DNA from: Nitratireductor sp. XY-223
GTDB lineage: Bacteria > Pseudomonadota > Alphaproteobacteria > Rhizobiales > Rhizobiaceae
Length of the DNA: 64,000 nucleotides
Assembly (NCBI RefSeq): GCF_004959855.1
Contig: NZ_SPNT01000005.1
Location: 186,001 to 250,000 of the forward strand
Direction of reading: 5' to 3'
Position 1 is the first letter of the stretch, and every line of letters begins with the position of its first letter. Shown here piece after piece: positions 53,851 to 62,227 of the stretch. Under the pieces are notes generated by a model. That model was given only the letters and a program-made list of their open reading frames with translations. It was not told where the DNA came from and searched no databases. Made by a program: the position numbers and the translations under genes.

Positions 53851-54255
53851 ATGAGCACCACTGCATTGTCTGACACCGATATCGATGCCATCAAAACCAT
53901 GATGAGTGACTGGACCACGGCGCTGGTAAACCAGGACTGGTCTCAATGGCGGAGTTACTGGGACGAAGACGCCGTTCTGATGCCGCCGGATCACAAGCGC
54001 ATCGTTGGGCGGGCAGAACTCGTTTCATTTGCGTCCGCCAGTCTCGGAAAGATCAACTCGTTTGCTTTTTCCGACTGGACCTTCGACGGGTTTGGGGATC
54101 TCGCCGTGGTGACCAATACGATCCGCATCGAAGTCGACGGTGCAGCGCCGGAGCAGCCGCAGGCCGCCAACGACCAGATGATTCTGGTGCGCAAGCATGC
54201 GGACGGGAACTGGCTCATCCACAAGGTGATCTTCAACGGAAGCGCGGCGGCCTGA
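53851..54255 (+). CDS. SnoaL-like/NTF2-fold protein
   Basis: 134 residues. A cone-shaped NTF2/DUF4440 fold is suggested by MMSDWTTALVNQDWSQWRSY and the WDEDAVLMPPDHKRIVGRAE stretch, then MILVRKHADGNWLIHKVIFN. Such proteins are ligand pockets or small isomerases, and no catalytic residue can be assigned. The start at 53851 follows a GGGAG site; ATG 53833 is in frame but lacks one. Stands alone, convergent with the large autotransporter gene 32 bases away. Confidence 0.85.
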   Translation: MSTTALSDTDIDAIKTMMSDWTTALVNQDWSQWRSYWDEDAVLMPPDHKRIVGRAELVSFASASLGKINSFAFSDWTFDGFGDLAVVTNTIRIEVDGAAPEQPQAANDQMILVRKHADGNWLIHKVIFNGSAAA

Positions 54256-54287
54256 TCCCGCAACTCGGTGCTGCGTCCCGGACTCTC

Positions 54288-57200
54288 CTAGAACCGGATT
54301 CGCAAAACCGCGCTGGACGAGAAATCCCGGCGATCGCTGGAAATCAGACCGCCCGCCGACAGGGAAAAGGTCGCCGCCGGAGAGAAATCGACCGCCAGTG
54401 ACGATTCGATACGGGCCCGGTCGCGGTCCTCTTCGGGGCCGCGCACGGCAAAGGCGGCCGGCAAACCCGACAATTGCAGGCTCGCTGACGGCGTGTCCTC
54501 CCCTACAAGCCGGTCGTAGGCAAGGGTAAGGCTCGGGCGCACGGCCGCACCGTTGATCCTTGTCTCGGTGTCAATGCGAATGCCCGCCGACAGGGCACCC
54601 TGGCTCAGCGACTCTCCGCCCAAGGACAGGTTGAGCGCCCCTGCCCCGGTTTCAGAAAATCCGTTGTGATGGGCGTAAAAGCCGCTGACGGCCACCAACG
54701 GCGAAACAATGGTCTTGCCCGACAGGAGCGGCATTTGGTTGCTGACATCGAAACCGTGTCGCACCTCGGCCGAAATCGCCGACGACCAGGCGCTATAGTC
54801 CGCGACGGCCGCCCGCGTCATGCCGGCAAAGCTGACGAGGCGGCTGGTGTCGATCATCTGGTAGGCAGCGGATGCCGCGACCGCGGCTGAAAAGCCGGCG
54901 CTGTCGCGGGACGCTCCGGCATGGCCGTAGACGCCGAGATGAAGACTGTCGATATCGGCGGATTGCGCACGCGCCGAGATATTGCCGTTTGTCCTGGAAT
55001 AGCCCGCGCCGAAGCCGATGACGGCGCCCGGCACCACGGATTCGGGACTGATTTCAAAGCCGCCGGCGATGCCGGCAAGATCGCTGTCCCAGGCGGCGGC
55101 ATTGCCGTCGCCGTCGACATCGGCCGCAGCGCCGAAGAGACCCGCCCAGATGCGCCGATCGCCCGGCTTCGTATCCTGCCGCGCACCGCTTGCGCCGGCA
55201 AATCCGGTGACGACGCCGGCCGAACCGTTTATAGCGTCTTCGGCATCCAACTGGCCGAGGAGCAATGCGTTAAAGCGTTTGGCGGCTTCGCCCGTCATGA
55301 CCTGGCTGTCGGCGTGGATTTCGCCCTGGATCGCATCGAAGGCGGCCAGCGCGGCGGCCTCGTCAAGACCGAGAAGCGCGAGAACGACGTCGGCCCCGTC
55401 GGCGGTGTCGGTAAATCCCGGAGCCTCAAGCACGCGTGCCACCTGCCTCTGGTTGAACGTGCGGGCAACCGAGGAAAAGTCGGCAACACGGGTCAGTATC
55501 AGGAATACGTTGTTCGGATTGTAGTCGAGCAGGAAATCCAGAAACGCGGACGTGTCGCTTACGCCGTCGAACGACCCCGATACACCGCCATCCGACGTCA
55601 CGATCGTGTAGATCTGGCCGTCCGAATAGTCGGTTTCCGCATCGACGAGGAAGACATTGACCGTTCCGCCATTGATGGTCGTCGACCCGGTGACATCCAG
55701 AAGGTCGGATGTTCCGTCGCTCGCCAGTTCCACGTCGAGGGCAGAGTCGATATTGAAGACCGCGTTGTTCGCCACACCCAGCGTCCCGATCGAGGTGCCC
55801 GTCGCGACCGTCCCGTTGTTAACGAGCCCGCCGATCGTGCCGATGCCGCCGAGGACCGCGCCGGGGTCCACAGTCATCTCGGCGCCGGACAGGTCCGCAT
55901 TGTTGAGGAGCGTTCCGTCATTGACGGCGAAAGCCGAAAACTCCGTATTCGTCCCGGTCAGGGTCCAGGTTGAATCGCCCTGTTTCGCGTATGTCTCGAA
56001 ATCGCGGAACTGTTCGCCGATTGTCGGCGTTCCGGCCGCATCGACAAGTGCGACATCGAAGGCACCGATGCCGGAGCCGCCGAGCACGAACGCGTCGGTC
56101 TGGCCGGCCTGGGTGCCGCCGCTGACGAGGCCGGTAATCGAGAAGCCCGGATGAAGCTCCAGCGTGTCATCGCCGTCGCTGAGGTCGATGGACAGTGCGT
56201 CCGCCGCCGGTCCGGCCACGCTTCCAGCGACCGTCAGGTGGACCGTGGCATCGGGGAATATCGGGTTGACCGACGAGCCGGGTTCCGCCGAGATGGCCAG
56301 CGCCTGTTCCGAGACCACGCTGCCGGTGCTGCCGATGGTGACGGTGGCGCTCAGCGGCTGGTTGAAGGGAAAAAGGTAAATCCCGCGCGACAGCAGTCCC
56401 TTTGCCGTGACAGTGCCGTCGACGTTGATTTCGATCGTGTCGGTTCCGCTCGTGGTGAAGGTCGGCAGGTATATGGCGTGAGAGAAACTGCCGTTCGTCG
56501 TGACCTGCCCGCCCTGACCCACATTGATGACGTCGTTCTGGCTTGCCTGGATACCGTAGGCGAAGCTTCCGAACGTCTCCACCTGCCCGTTCATGTTGAC
56601 GGTGCTGCCGCCGATCGTGCCGAACAGGCCGGTGGTGATGCCGTGGCCGGACTGACCGCCCGTGCCGCCGTCAAAGCTGGTCATGATCACGCCCGTTGCG
56701 CCGACATTGACGACGGAATTGCCGTTGACCGCAACACCGGAGGCGCCCGAACTGAAGGGGTTGGACGGGATGATCTGAGCGGTCCTGATCGTGCCGTTGA
56801 CGGTCACATCCGCATTTGCGCCAAGCGACACCCCGGCGGAACTGCTGCCGTAGGTTTCGATCAGCCCGCCTTCGTCGATGATGACGGTGATGTCTTCCGC
56901 CCTCGGAAATCCATCCGCCGAAATGGCATTGGCCGCTCCGGGATCGCTGCGGGTGCGGACGACGCCCGTGGAACCGATGGTTATGCGATCGCCGGCACCC
57001 GCCACGATGCCAAGCGCGCTGCTGCCGCTCGTGTCGATCGTGCCGTCGATCTGGAAAACATTGCCACCGCCGCCGCCGTCGAAACCAAAGCCGCCCGGGG
57101 CGGAACTGTTGACGACGCCGGTCTCTCCCAGCGTCACGGTGGTGTCGGAAAACCCCGAAATGCCGAAGCCGACGCCGCGATAGCCGCTGATCTGGCCGTG

Positions 57201-57566
57201 GATGATGATATCGGCGCCGGACTGAATGTTGATGGCGTTGGCGAAATTGCCGCTGGTGTCGATCTCGGCGCCCTGCTCGACGAGGACCGTCGCACCGTCG
57301 CGCAGATCGATCCCCTCGACGAGAACCGACGACGGCTGGATCAAAGCGCCGCTGCGTACATTGACCGTTATGCCGTCATTGCCCGCAACACCGGTCGCAT
57401 CGGTGCCCGGCGCCGTGCACTCGACGGTCGTGTTGTCGGCGGGGGTGTTGTTCGAGCACGCGGCGTGCGCCTTGTCGAACGACATCGACCAAATCACGAC
57501 AAACAAGACGATCGGGCCGGCGAAGAGGCGCGCCGGCCCCAGCAATTGGTTGTGTCCCATCTCCAT
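54288..57566 (-). CDS. Large autotransporter (type V secreted) with beta-helical passenger
   Basis: About 1092 residues; ATG 57566 is preferred, with ATG 57587 and 57560 in frame. The signal region (PARLFAGPIVLFVVIWSMSF, then AHA cleavage) is followed by a passenger of Gly/Asn/Thr-rich beta-helix rungs (GVAGNDGITVNVRSGALIQP and many similar), a PATR-like segment near GTSIGTLGVANNAVFNIDSA, and a C-terminal ~290-residue barrel ending in AVLRIRF with the terminal Phe required for BAM insertion. A barrel mouth motif RRIWAGLFG is visible. It is probably a surface adhesin or enzyme scaffold; no catalytic motif is seen. A lux-box-like operator precedes it, and a LuxR-type gene lies directly upstream. 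Confidence 0.93.
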   Translation of the reverse strand: MEMGHNQLLGPARLFAGPIVLFVVIWSMSFDKAHAACSNNTPADNTTVECTAPGTDATGVAGNDGITVNVRSGALIQPSSVLVEGIDLRDGATVLVEQGAEIDTSGNFANAINIQSGADIIIHGQISGYRGVGFGISGFSDTTVTLGETGVVNSSAPGGFGFDGGGGGNVFQIDGTIDTSGSSALGIVAGAGDRITIGSTGVVRTRSDPGAANAISADGFPRAEDITVIIDEGGLIETYGSSSAGVSLGANADVTVNGTIRTAQIIPSNPFSSGASGVAVNGNSVVNVGATGVIMTSFDGGTGGQSGHGITTGLFGTIGGSTVNMNGQVETFGSFAYGIQASQNDVINVGQGGQVTTNGSFSHAIYLPTFTTSGTDTIEINVDGTVTAKGLLSRGIYLFPFNQPLSATVTIGSTGSVVSEQALAISAEPGSSVNPIFPDATVHLTVAGSVAGPAADALSIDLSDGDDTLELHPGFSITGLVSGGTQAGQTDAFVLGGSGIGAFDVALVDAAGTPTIGEQFRDFETYAKQGDSTWTLTGTNTEFSAFAVNDGTLLNNADLSGAEMTVDPGAVLGGIGTIGGLVNNGTVATGTSIGTLGVANNAVFNIDSALDVELASDGTSDLLDVTGSTTINGGTVNVFLVDAETDYSDGQIYTIVTSDGGVSGSFDGVSDTSAFLDFLLDYNPNNVFLILTRVADFSSVARTFNQRQVARVLEAPGFTDTADGADVVLALLGLDEAAALAAFDAIQGEIHADSQVMTGEAAKRFNALLLGQLDAEDAINGSAGVVTGFAGASGARQDTKPGDRRIWAGLFGAAADVDGDGNAAAWDSDLAGIAGGFEISPESVVPGAVIGFGAGYSRTNGNISARAQSADIDSLHLGVYGHAGASRDSAGFSAAVAASAAYQMIDTSRLVSFAGMTRAAVADYSAWSSAISAEVRHGFDVSNQMPLLSGKTIVSPLVAVSGFYAHHNGFSETGAGALNLSLGGESLSQGALSAGIRIDTETRINGAAVRPSLTLAYDRLVGEDTPSASLQLSGLPAAFAVRGPEEDRDRARIESSLAVDFSPAATFSLSAGGLISSDRRDFSSSAVLRIRF

Positions 57567-57617
57567 CCCCAATCGCAAACTCGGCACCGGTCGAAGCCCG
57601 GTGCGTTACGCCGGTTT

Positions 57618-57661
57618 ACTTTAGGGACTGATGCGGCCGCCGATACTGTAGGACTCTACAG
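57618..57661 (-). promoter_or_regulatory. Lux-box-like operator and promoter of the large autotransporter
   Basis: CTGTAG-GACT-CTACAG (57646-57661) is a perfect inverted repeat. With its flanks it matches the Vibrio fischeri lux box at 15 of 20 positions, by my count. A -10-like TAAAGT (57623-57618, minus strand) lies downstream, putting the box near -42 relative to the inferred transcription start, where LuxR-type activators commonly bind over the -35 region. Confidence 0.65.
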
Positions 57662-57725
57662 GTGCGCCGCTGAGGTTCCGGCCGGGCAAATCCGGCGTCG
57701 GCGAAGCATTGCCGGCTTGCGGACG

Positions 57726-58835
57726 TTATCCCCTGGCGGTCAGTTTGGTGACGGCCAGACGCGCCGCCTCGGTGCGATTGGAGATCCCGAGGGCCGCGAA
57801 TATGCGCGATATGTGGAACAGGACGGTCCTGATGCTGATCTTCAGGATGGCCGCTATCTCGGCATTCGATTTTCCCTGGCACAGCCAGTAGAGGACTTCG
57901 GCCTGCCGCTTGGTCAGCCCCAGCTCCCGCAGCGGCGCCGAAGACACGGAGTCGATGAACGATTCGCACAGCAGGCTGAATCCGCCGTTGCGGGCGCCGG
58001 ACAGTATGCGCAGCGACAGCCGCTGCAGCCCCTTCTGCTTTACAAGCGGCGCCGCCCTTCGTGACGATGCCTGCCTCGCATCAAGGCTCGCTCCGATCCA
58101 GGCCTCAACTTCCGGCGGCAGGCGGTCGGCATCGGATGATTTGCCGAAGAACCGTGCCATATCGATAACGGCGCGGTCCGAGATGCGGACAATCCCGAGG
58201 TCGGCGTCGAGTTCGATCCAACTGGCCCCGAGCGCGTTGAGCGCCTCCTCGCTGCGCGACAGCCGCTGTTTCATCCGGGTGTGATCCCTGGCGTTGCGAT
58301 AGGCCTGGGTCAGGTGCGGGATCAGTCTGGCCAGAACTTCCCGGTGGCGCTCGCTGAAGTCGCTTTCATGCCGGTTGAAGGCAAAGGCGACGAGAATGTT
58401 CTCGTCGAGCGGCAGGGCGACCGCGATCTGGAACTCGCCGCCGACGGCCTTGTCACTGTAGAAGGCATTGTAGATGGACGTCGCGCGCCATTGGTCGCGC
58501 GTCAGGAAATCGGATATCTTCTTCGGGCCGCCCAGGTGCCTGGAGTGGTGTTCGATCAGCGGGTTCTGCATCATGCTCGATTCGAACAGGAACTGTTTCT
58601 TGTCGTACAGTTTCTGGGCATCCGGAGAGTCGACGATGCTCATCATCCGTCGTTCGCCATAATTCACTTCGTTGTAGCCGGTCCTGTAGGCATCGACCAG
58701 CAACGGCAACTCGCGCATCGCCGTAACAATGAAATCGTCGAGATCCTGCAGCCGGTAAAGCCGCTCGAGCACCCGGTCGATCCTATCGAGATCGTGCTGA
58801 CTGAGAGTTACCGCCTGTTCCACGACCGTCCCCAT
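57726..58835 (-). CDS. LuxR-family transcriptional regulator (no autoinducer-synthase partner)
   Basis: About 369 residues; ATG 58835 is preferred because homologues begin near VTLSQHDLDRI, while ATG 58907 is in frame. The N-terminal ~280 residues are a GAF-like sensor (YNEVNYGERRMMSIVDSPDA, later LTQAYRNARDH). The C-terminal GerE helix-turn-helix is LGLTKRQAEVLYWLCQGKSN and AEIAAILKISIRTVLFHISR. The N-domain does not look like the acyl-homoserine-lactone-binding domain. It is upstream of the autotransporter on the same strand, 160 bases away, and is the natural candidate to bind the lux-box-like site. Confidence 0.9.
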   Translation of the reverse strand: MGTVVEQAVTLSQHDLDRIDRVLERLYRLQDLDDFIVTAMRELPLLVDAYRTGYNEVNYGERRMMSIVDSPDAQKLYDKKQFLFESSMMQNPLIEHHSRHLGGPKKISDFLTRDQWRATSIYNAFYSDKAVGGEFQIAVALPLDENILVAFAFNRHESDFSERHREVLARLIPHLTQAYRNARDHTRMKQRLSRSEEALNALGASWIELDADLGIVRISDRAVIDMARFFGKSSDADRLPPEVEAWIGASLDARQASSRRAAPLVKQKGLQRLSLRILSGARNGGFSLLCESFIDSVSSAPLRELGLTKRQAEVLYWLCQGKSNAEIAAILKISIRTVLFHISRIFAALGISNRTEAARLAVTKLTARG

Positions 58836-59226
58836 CACAGATCGCCGGACAAAAGCCTCGGTGCATGCCGCCAAATCACCGTTTGCCCGCATGGTGCCGC
58901 GGGCCACCGCCCCTGCCGATCCGGATTCGGCATACCGATCAGCAACTTAACTCTATTTTGTCCACTCCGATCAGGCAGTCAAAAAGAAAATAAAATTTTC
59001 AACGCGAAAGTTTTATCTCATCTTTGAAAAGTCGGTCGCGTTGAGGCATAGTGGGCAAAGCCGTTGAATTCGCGGACCAAATGCAACGTGCATGAATTTG
59101 CCAATGCGTTTGCCGTCGTTCGTACCGCGGTTCGGAACACCCGGCCACGCTTTCAACGGCGTAAGAAAACTTTCGGTCATGCCGGAATTGCCCGCCGGCT
59201 GCCCGCAGGAAAGAAAGGTCGCGCCC
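58836..59226. other. 391-base divergent region between the LuxR- and TetR-type genes
   Basis: No gene is convincing here. The part near 58950-59030 is AT-rich and contains a 25-bp inverted repeat. Promoters for both regulators should lie here. Possible upstream in-frame starts of both regulators extend into it. Confidence 0.6.
58991..59015. promoter_or_regulatory. 25-bp inverted repeat between the two regulators
   Basis: Arms TAAAATTTTC and GAAAGTTTTA around AACGC differ at one position in ten. It lies about 156 bases before the LuxR-type start and 212 before the TetR-type start. Candidate operator for the TetR-type regulator or for autoregulation by either. Confidence 0.5.
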
Positions 59227-59838
59227 ATGGCCAGAAAAATCGCCGACATTCGTCGCCCGGAGATCGTCGACGCGCTTTACAAAGCGATCGACGAAGACGG
59301 CATCTCGCTTCCCGGCTACGATCAGATCGCTCGCCGGGGCGAAATGTCCCGGCAGCTCATACGTCACTACTTCGGCAATGTCGATGACATGGCGGTCGCG
59401 CTGTGCGACGCGCTCGCCGCGGTCTACAAGGACTGCCTCATGAAGGGCATCATCGCGGCGGACGAGAGCCGCAGGCTGGAGGTCTTTCTCGATTTCTACT
59501 TCAACTTCCTCTCCGCGAAAGGCCTGCCGAAGCCGGCCGACGATGCGGTCTACGACGCGTTGTTCGCCTACGCCTCAACCAGTGACGCCGTGCGCGACAG
59601 GCTTCGCGACCAGTACACGCTTCTGCAGATGACGCTCGCCCATGAAATCCAGATCAGCCATCCGGAGCTGCATCAGAGCGGCTGCCAGGAACTGGGATAT
59701 CTCATCGTTGTCGTGATGTACGGCCACTGGAAGATGGTCGCCTCGCTCGGTTTCAGCGAGGACTACAACCGCGTCTCGCGTCAATCCCTCGACCGGCTGA
59801 TCGCATCCTACACGGAAAACTACACGCCGCAGGACTGA
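59227..59838 (+). CDS. TetR-family transcriptional regulator (BetI-like)
   Basis: 203 residues. The N-terminal helix-turn-helix is ADIRRPEIVDALYKAIDEDG and GYDQIARRGEMSRQLIRHYF, slightly variant (GEMSRQL). The C-terminal domain resembles BetI-type regulators (LEVFLDFYFNFLSAKGLPKP). ATG 59227 begins at the canonical MARKIADIRRPEIV; the upstream in-frame starts (59092, 59179) add no domain. It is followed 163 bases later by the second autotransporter. A role in controlling it is inferred from position. Confidence 0.88.
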   Translation: MARKIADIRRPEIVDALYKAIDEDGISLPGYDQIARRGEMSRQLIRHYFGNVDDMAVALCDALAAVYKDCLMKGIIAADESRRLEVFLDFYFNFLSAKGLPKPADDAVYDALFAYASTSDAVRDRLRDQYTLLQMTLAHEIQISHPELHQSGCQELGYLIVVVMYGHWKMVASLGFSEDYNRVSRQSLDRLIASYTENYTPQD

Positions 59839-59850
59839 GCCGGCTACCCA

Positions 59851-59876
59851 CCGTTGTATCCGCATTGACACAACGG
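59851..59876 (+). terminator. Weak stem-loop after the TetR-type gene
   Basis: Arms CCGTTGT and ACAACGG with a 12-base loop, 12 bases after the stop codon and followed by ATTTAATTTC. It could be a weak terminator or an operator for the downstream autotransporter. Confidence 0.35.
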
Positions 59877-60001
59877 ATTTAATTTCGCGGGTAATCATGA
59901 CTTGAGTCTCGCTTGTACAGGCGGCTTAGACTATAAGTTATCTTGGGAAATCGGCATTTTGAGCGCTATTGTACGGCACTGATATTCTGGGCGGCTACTT
60001 A

Positions 60002-62227
60002 ATGAATTTCAAATACACCGGATTGCGGCCTGCCGTCCTGACAGCAAGTGTTTCAATTCTCGTCCTGATTGCAGTTGCCGGTCCGGTCCGGGCGGGCGAT
60101 TGCAGCCTTGTCGGCGGCACGATTTATGTCTGCTCGGGGCCCGCCGATGCAGGCGGCGGCGACACACCGGTCGATATCACATCGAGCTCGTCGCTGACGG
60201 TCACCACTGATCCCGGCTTCGGGATAGACACGTCCGCCGGCATCGACAACGCGATAACGCTGCTCATCGACGCGCTCGGAACCGGCGACTTGATCTTTGT
60301 CGACGAAAACGGCGCCTTCATTTCGGGCGGCGAGGACGCGATCTTTGCCTGGAACAACGGAACGGGCGCGCTGTCCATCACGACGACGGGTACCGTCACC
60401 GGCGGTTTAAACGGGATTCATGCCATCAATTCCGGGACCGGCGGGCTGACCGTGGAGGCGACGGGATCCGTATCAGGCCTCGGCATAACCAGCGCCGGGA
60501 TTAAGGCAGATAACGGGGCGTCCAGCCTGGGCGACCTGACGGTTTCGGCGGTCGATGCTACCGGCGGCAATACTGGAATCTTTGCTGTCAACAGAGGCGC
60601 CGGCGCGGCGAATATCCGGGCCACGGGAACGGTTTCGGGGGGCAGTATCGGGATCCAAGCCGTTAACATGTCTTCCGGCACCGCACTAACAATTTCGGCG
60701 GCTGACGTCACCGGCGGCAATTTCGGAATCATTGCCAACAATTCGGGCACCGGCGCGCTGAAAATCACTACGACCGGCACCGTGACGGGCCAAAACCTCG
60801 ATGGTCTCTATGCCGAAAACACTGCTGGATCCGACCTGATGATTTCGGTGGCCAACGTGTCCGGCGGCGTCGACGGGATCGAGGCGGTGAACTTCGGCGC
60901 AGGCTCGGCAACCCGGATCTGGATTACCGGCACGGTCATGGGCGAAACGGCCTACGGTATCAATTTATCCGATCCCGCACTGGACGGCACCTCGGTCGTC
61001 AATGACGGGACGATCATCGGCGGCGGCGGAACATCCATCTACTTTTCCGGCACTACGGATTTTGCGCTGACGCTGCTTGCGAACAACAACATCCAGGGGC
61101 TGATCGATCTGGGCACCGGCACCAATACGTTGAATGTGACCGAGGGCCTATCGCTGGTCTACACATTCGCCGAGGCGTTTGATCTGAATGATGTCAACGC
61201 CTACGGCTCGGCCAAGGCGGTGAGCGGAACCCAGGTCGCGGTTGCCGGTTCGTCGACCCTTGGCGCGCAGGACGCATTCCTCGCCCATCTGACGGGCGGC
61301 ATATTCGGAGCCGTGCAGAACCGCCTTTCCGGCGTGCGCAGCACGACCGTTACCACCAGTGCCTATGGCACATCGGCGGGCCAGGACAAGCCTGCCCGTT
61401 CTGCCTGGGTGCAGGGCTTCGGCGCCTACCGGCACGACAATGGCGACGACATGACGCTCGATACGTCCCAATGGCTGGGCGGCGGCGCCGGCGGCGCCGA
61501 CGGCCTGTTGCGCGACGATCTGAGGGTCGGCTTCTTCGCCGGCGGCGCCTATGGCCGTATCGAGGCACAAGCCGATGCGCAGACAACCGACAGCACCACA
61601 GCTTTCGCCGGCGCCTATGCGGAACTGACACGGAACGGCCTCATCATCGATCTCGCGCTTACCGCCGGCTATTCAGAATACGATCAGGACCGCCGGGTGC
61701 TCAACAACATGGTGGCCGGCGGCTTCGAGACGGCGACGGCCGATTTCGGCGGCTGGTTCATCTCCCCCGAACTGACCGTCACGAAACCGGTGGAACTGAT
61801 GGGCCAGCCGCTGGAGGCCAGCGTCGGCCTGCGCTACGCCGGTCTGTTCATCGACGGCTATACCGAGACGGGCTCCTCCGCGCCGGTGACGGTGGATGAT
61901 GGCATGGTCAATATCGGCGTCGCCCGCCTTCAGCTCGCCGCGCCGAAAACACAGCGTCTGGAGAACGGCGCAACGCTGCTCACCCGCATAAAGGGCGGCA
62001 TTGAGGGGCGAACTGATTTCGGCGGCGACTCATTTGACGGTTTCCTGCTCGGCCAGCCGGTCAGCTTCGACAGTGGCGACGGAAATGCCATTGGCGGCTT
62101 TGCCGGTCTGTCGGGCGAGTATGCCACGCCCGGCGGCTTGATCCTGCAGGCGGGCGTCGAAGGCCTCATCGAGACCGGCGGCTCCTACCAGTTCTCAGGT
62201 CAGGTGGGAACCAAGTTCGAATTCTAA
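60002..62227 (+). CDS. Autotransporter with a 25-residue beta-helix repeat passenger
   Basis: 741 residues; an in-frame TTG upstream at 59969 is less likely. A signal peptide (cleavage near VRA, residue 32) leads into a short cysteine-containing segment, then eight rungs of a ~25-residue repeat (residues about 104-310, pattern GTVTGG..GI.A.NSGTG.L.ITTT). A linker with TNTLNVTEGLSLVYT follows, and the barrel covers roughly the last 290 residues (ARSAWVQGFGAYRHDNGDDM to the terminal FEF). It is probably displayed on the surface or released; no catalytic motif is seen. It overlaps the convergent TIGR02186-like gene by four bases. Confidence 0.92.
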   Translation: MNFKYTGLRPAVLTASVSILVLIAVAGPVRAGDCSLVGGTIYVCSGPADAGGGDTPVDITSSSSLTVTTDPGFGIDTSAGIDNAITLLIDALGTGDLIFVDENGAFISGGEDAIFAWNNGTGALSITTTGTVTGGLNGIHAINSGTGGLTVEATGSVSGLGITSAGIKADNGASSLGDLTVSAVDATGGNTGIFAVNRGAGAANIRATGTVSGGSIGIQAVNMSSGTALTISAADVTGGNFGIIANNSGTGALKITTTGTVTGQNLDGLYAENTAGSDLMISVANVSGGVDGIEAVNFGAGSATRIWITGTVMGETAYGINLSDPALDGTSVVNDGTIIGGGGTSIYFSGTTDFALTLLANNNIQGLIDLGTGTNTLNVTEGLSLVYTFAEAFDLNDVNAYGSAKAVSGTQVAVAGSSTLGAQDAFLAHLTGGIFGAVQNRLSGVRSTTVTTSAYGTSAGQDKPARSAWVQGFGAYRHDNGDDMTLDTSQWLGGGAGGADGLLRDDLRVGFFAGGAYGRIEAQADAQTTDSTTAFAGAYAELTRNGLIIDLALTAGYSEYDQDRRVLNNMVAGGFETATADFGGWFISPELTVTKPVELMGQPLEASVGLRYAGLFIDGYTETGSSAPVTVDDGMVNIGVARLQLAAPKTQRLENGATLLTRIKGGIEGRTDFGGDSFDGFLLGQPVSFDSGDGNAIGGFAGLSGEYATPGGLILQAGVEGLIETGGSYQFSGQVGTKFEF
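60311..60928 (+). repeat. Eight degenerate ~75-bp coding repeats in the passenger domain
   Basis: Units of 24-30 codons each start with a TG.V.GG or similar turn, followed by GI.A.N and end in a Thr-rich strand. GTVTGG, GTVSGG and GTVTGQ units alternate with D/N-VTGG or VSGG units, suggesting a 50-residue double rung. The copies are diverged, so an old expansion. Confidence 0.75.

Noticed and set aside
56151-58064. A 637-codon plus-strand frame across the large autotransporter and the LuxR-type gene
   Set aside because: Antisense to two well-supported genes, with no signal peptide or domain.
57726-58835. Classical LuxR quorum-sensing receptor
   Set aside because: The N-terminal domain does not resemble an acyl-homoserine-lactone-binding domain and no luxI-type gene is in the window, so I call it only a LuxR-family regulator.
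59912-59921. CTTGTACAGG before the second autotransporter as another lux-box copy
   Set aside because: It shares only the TGTACA core and lacks the CTGTAG-N4-CTACAG layout of the site at 57646.
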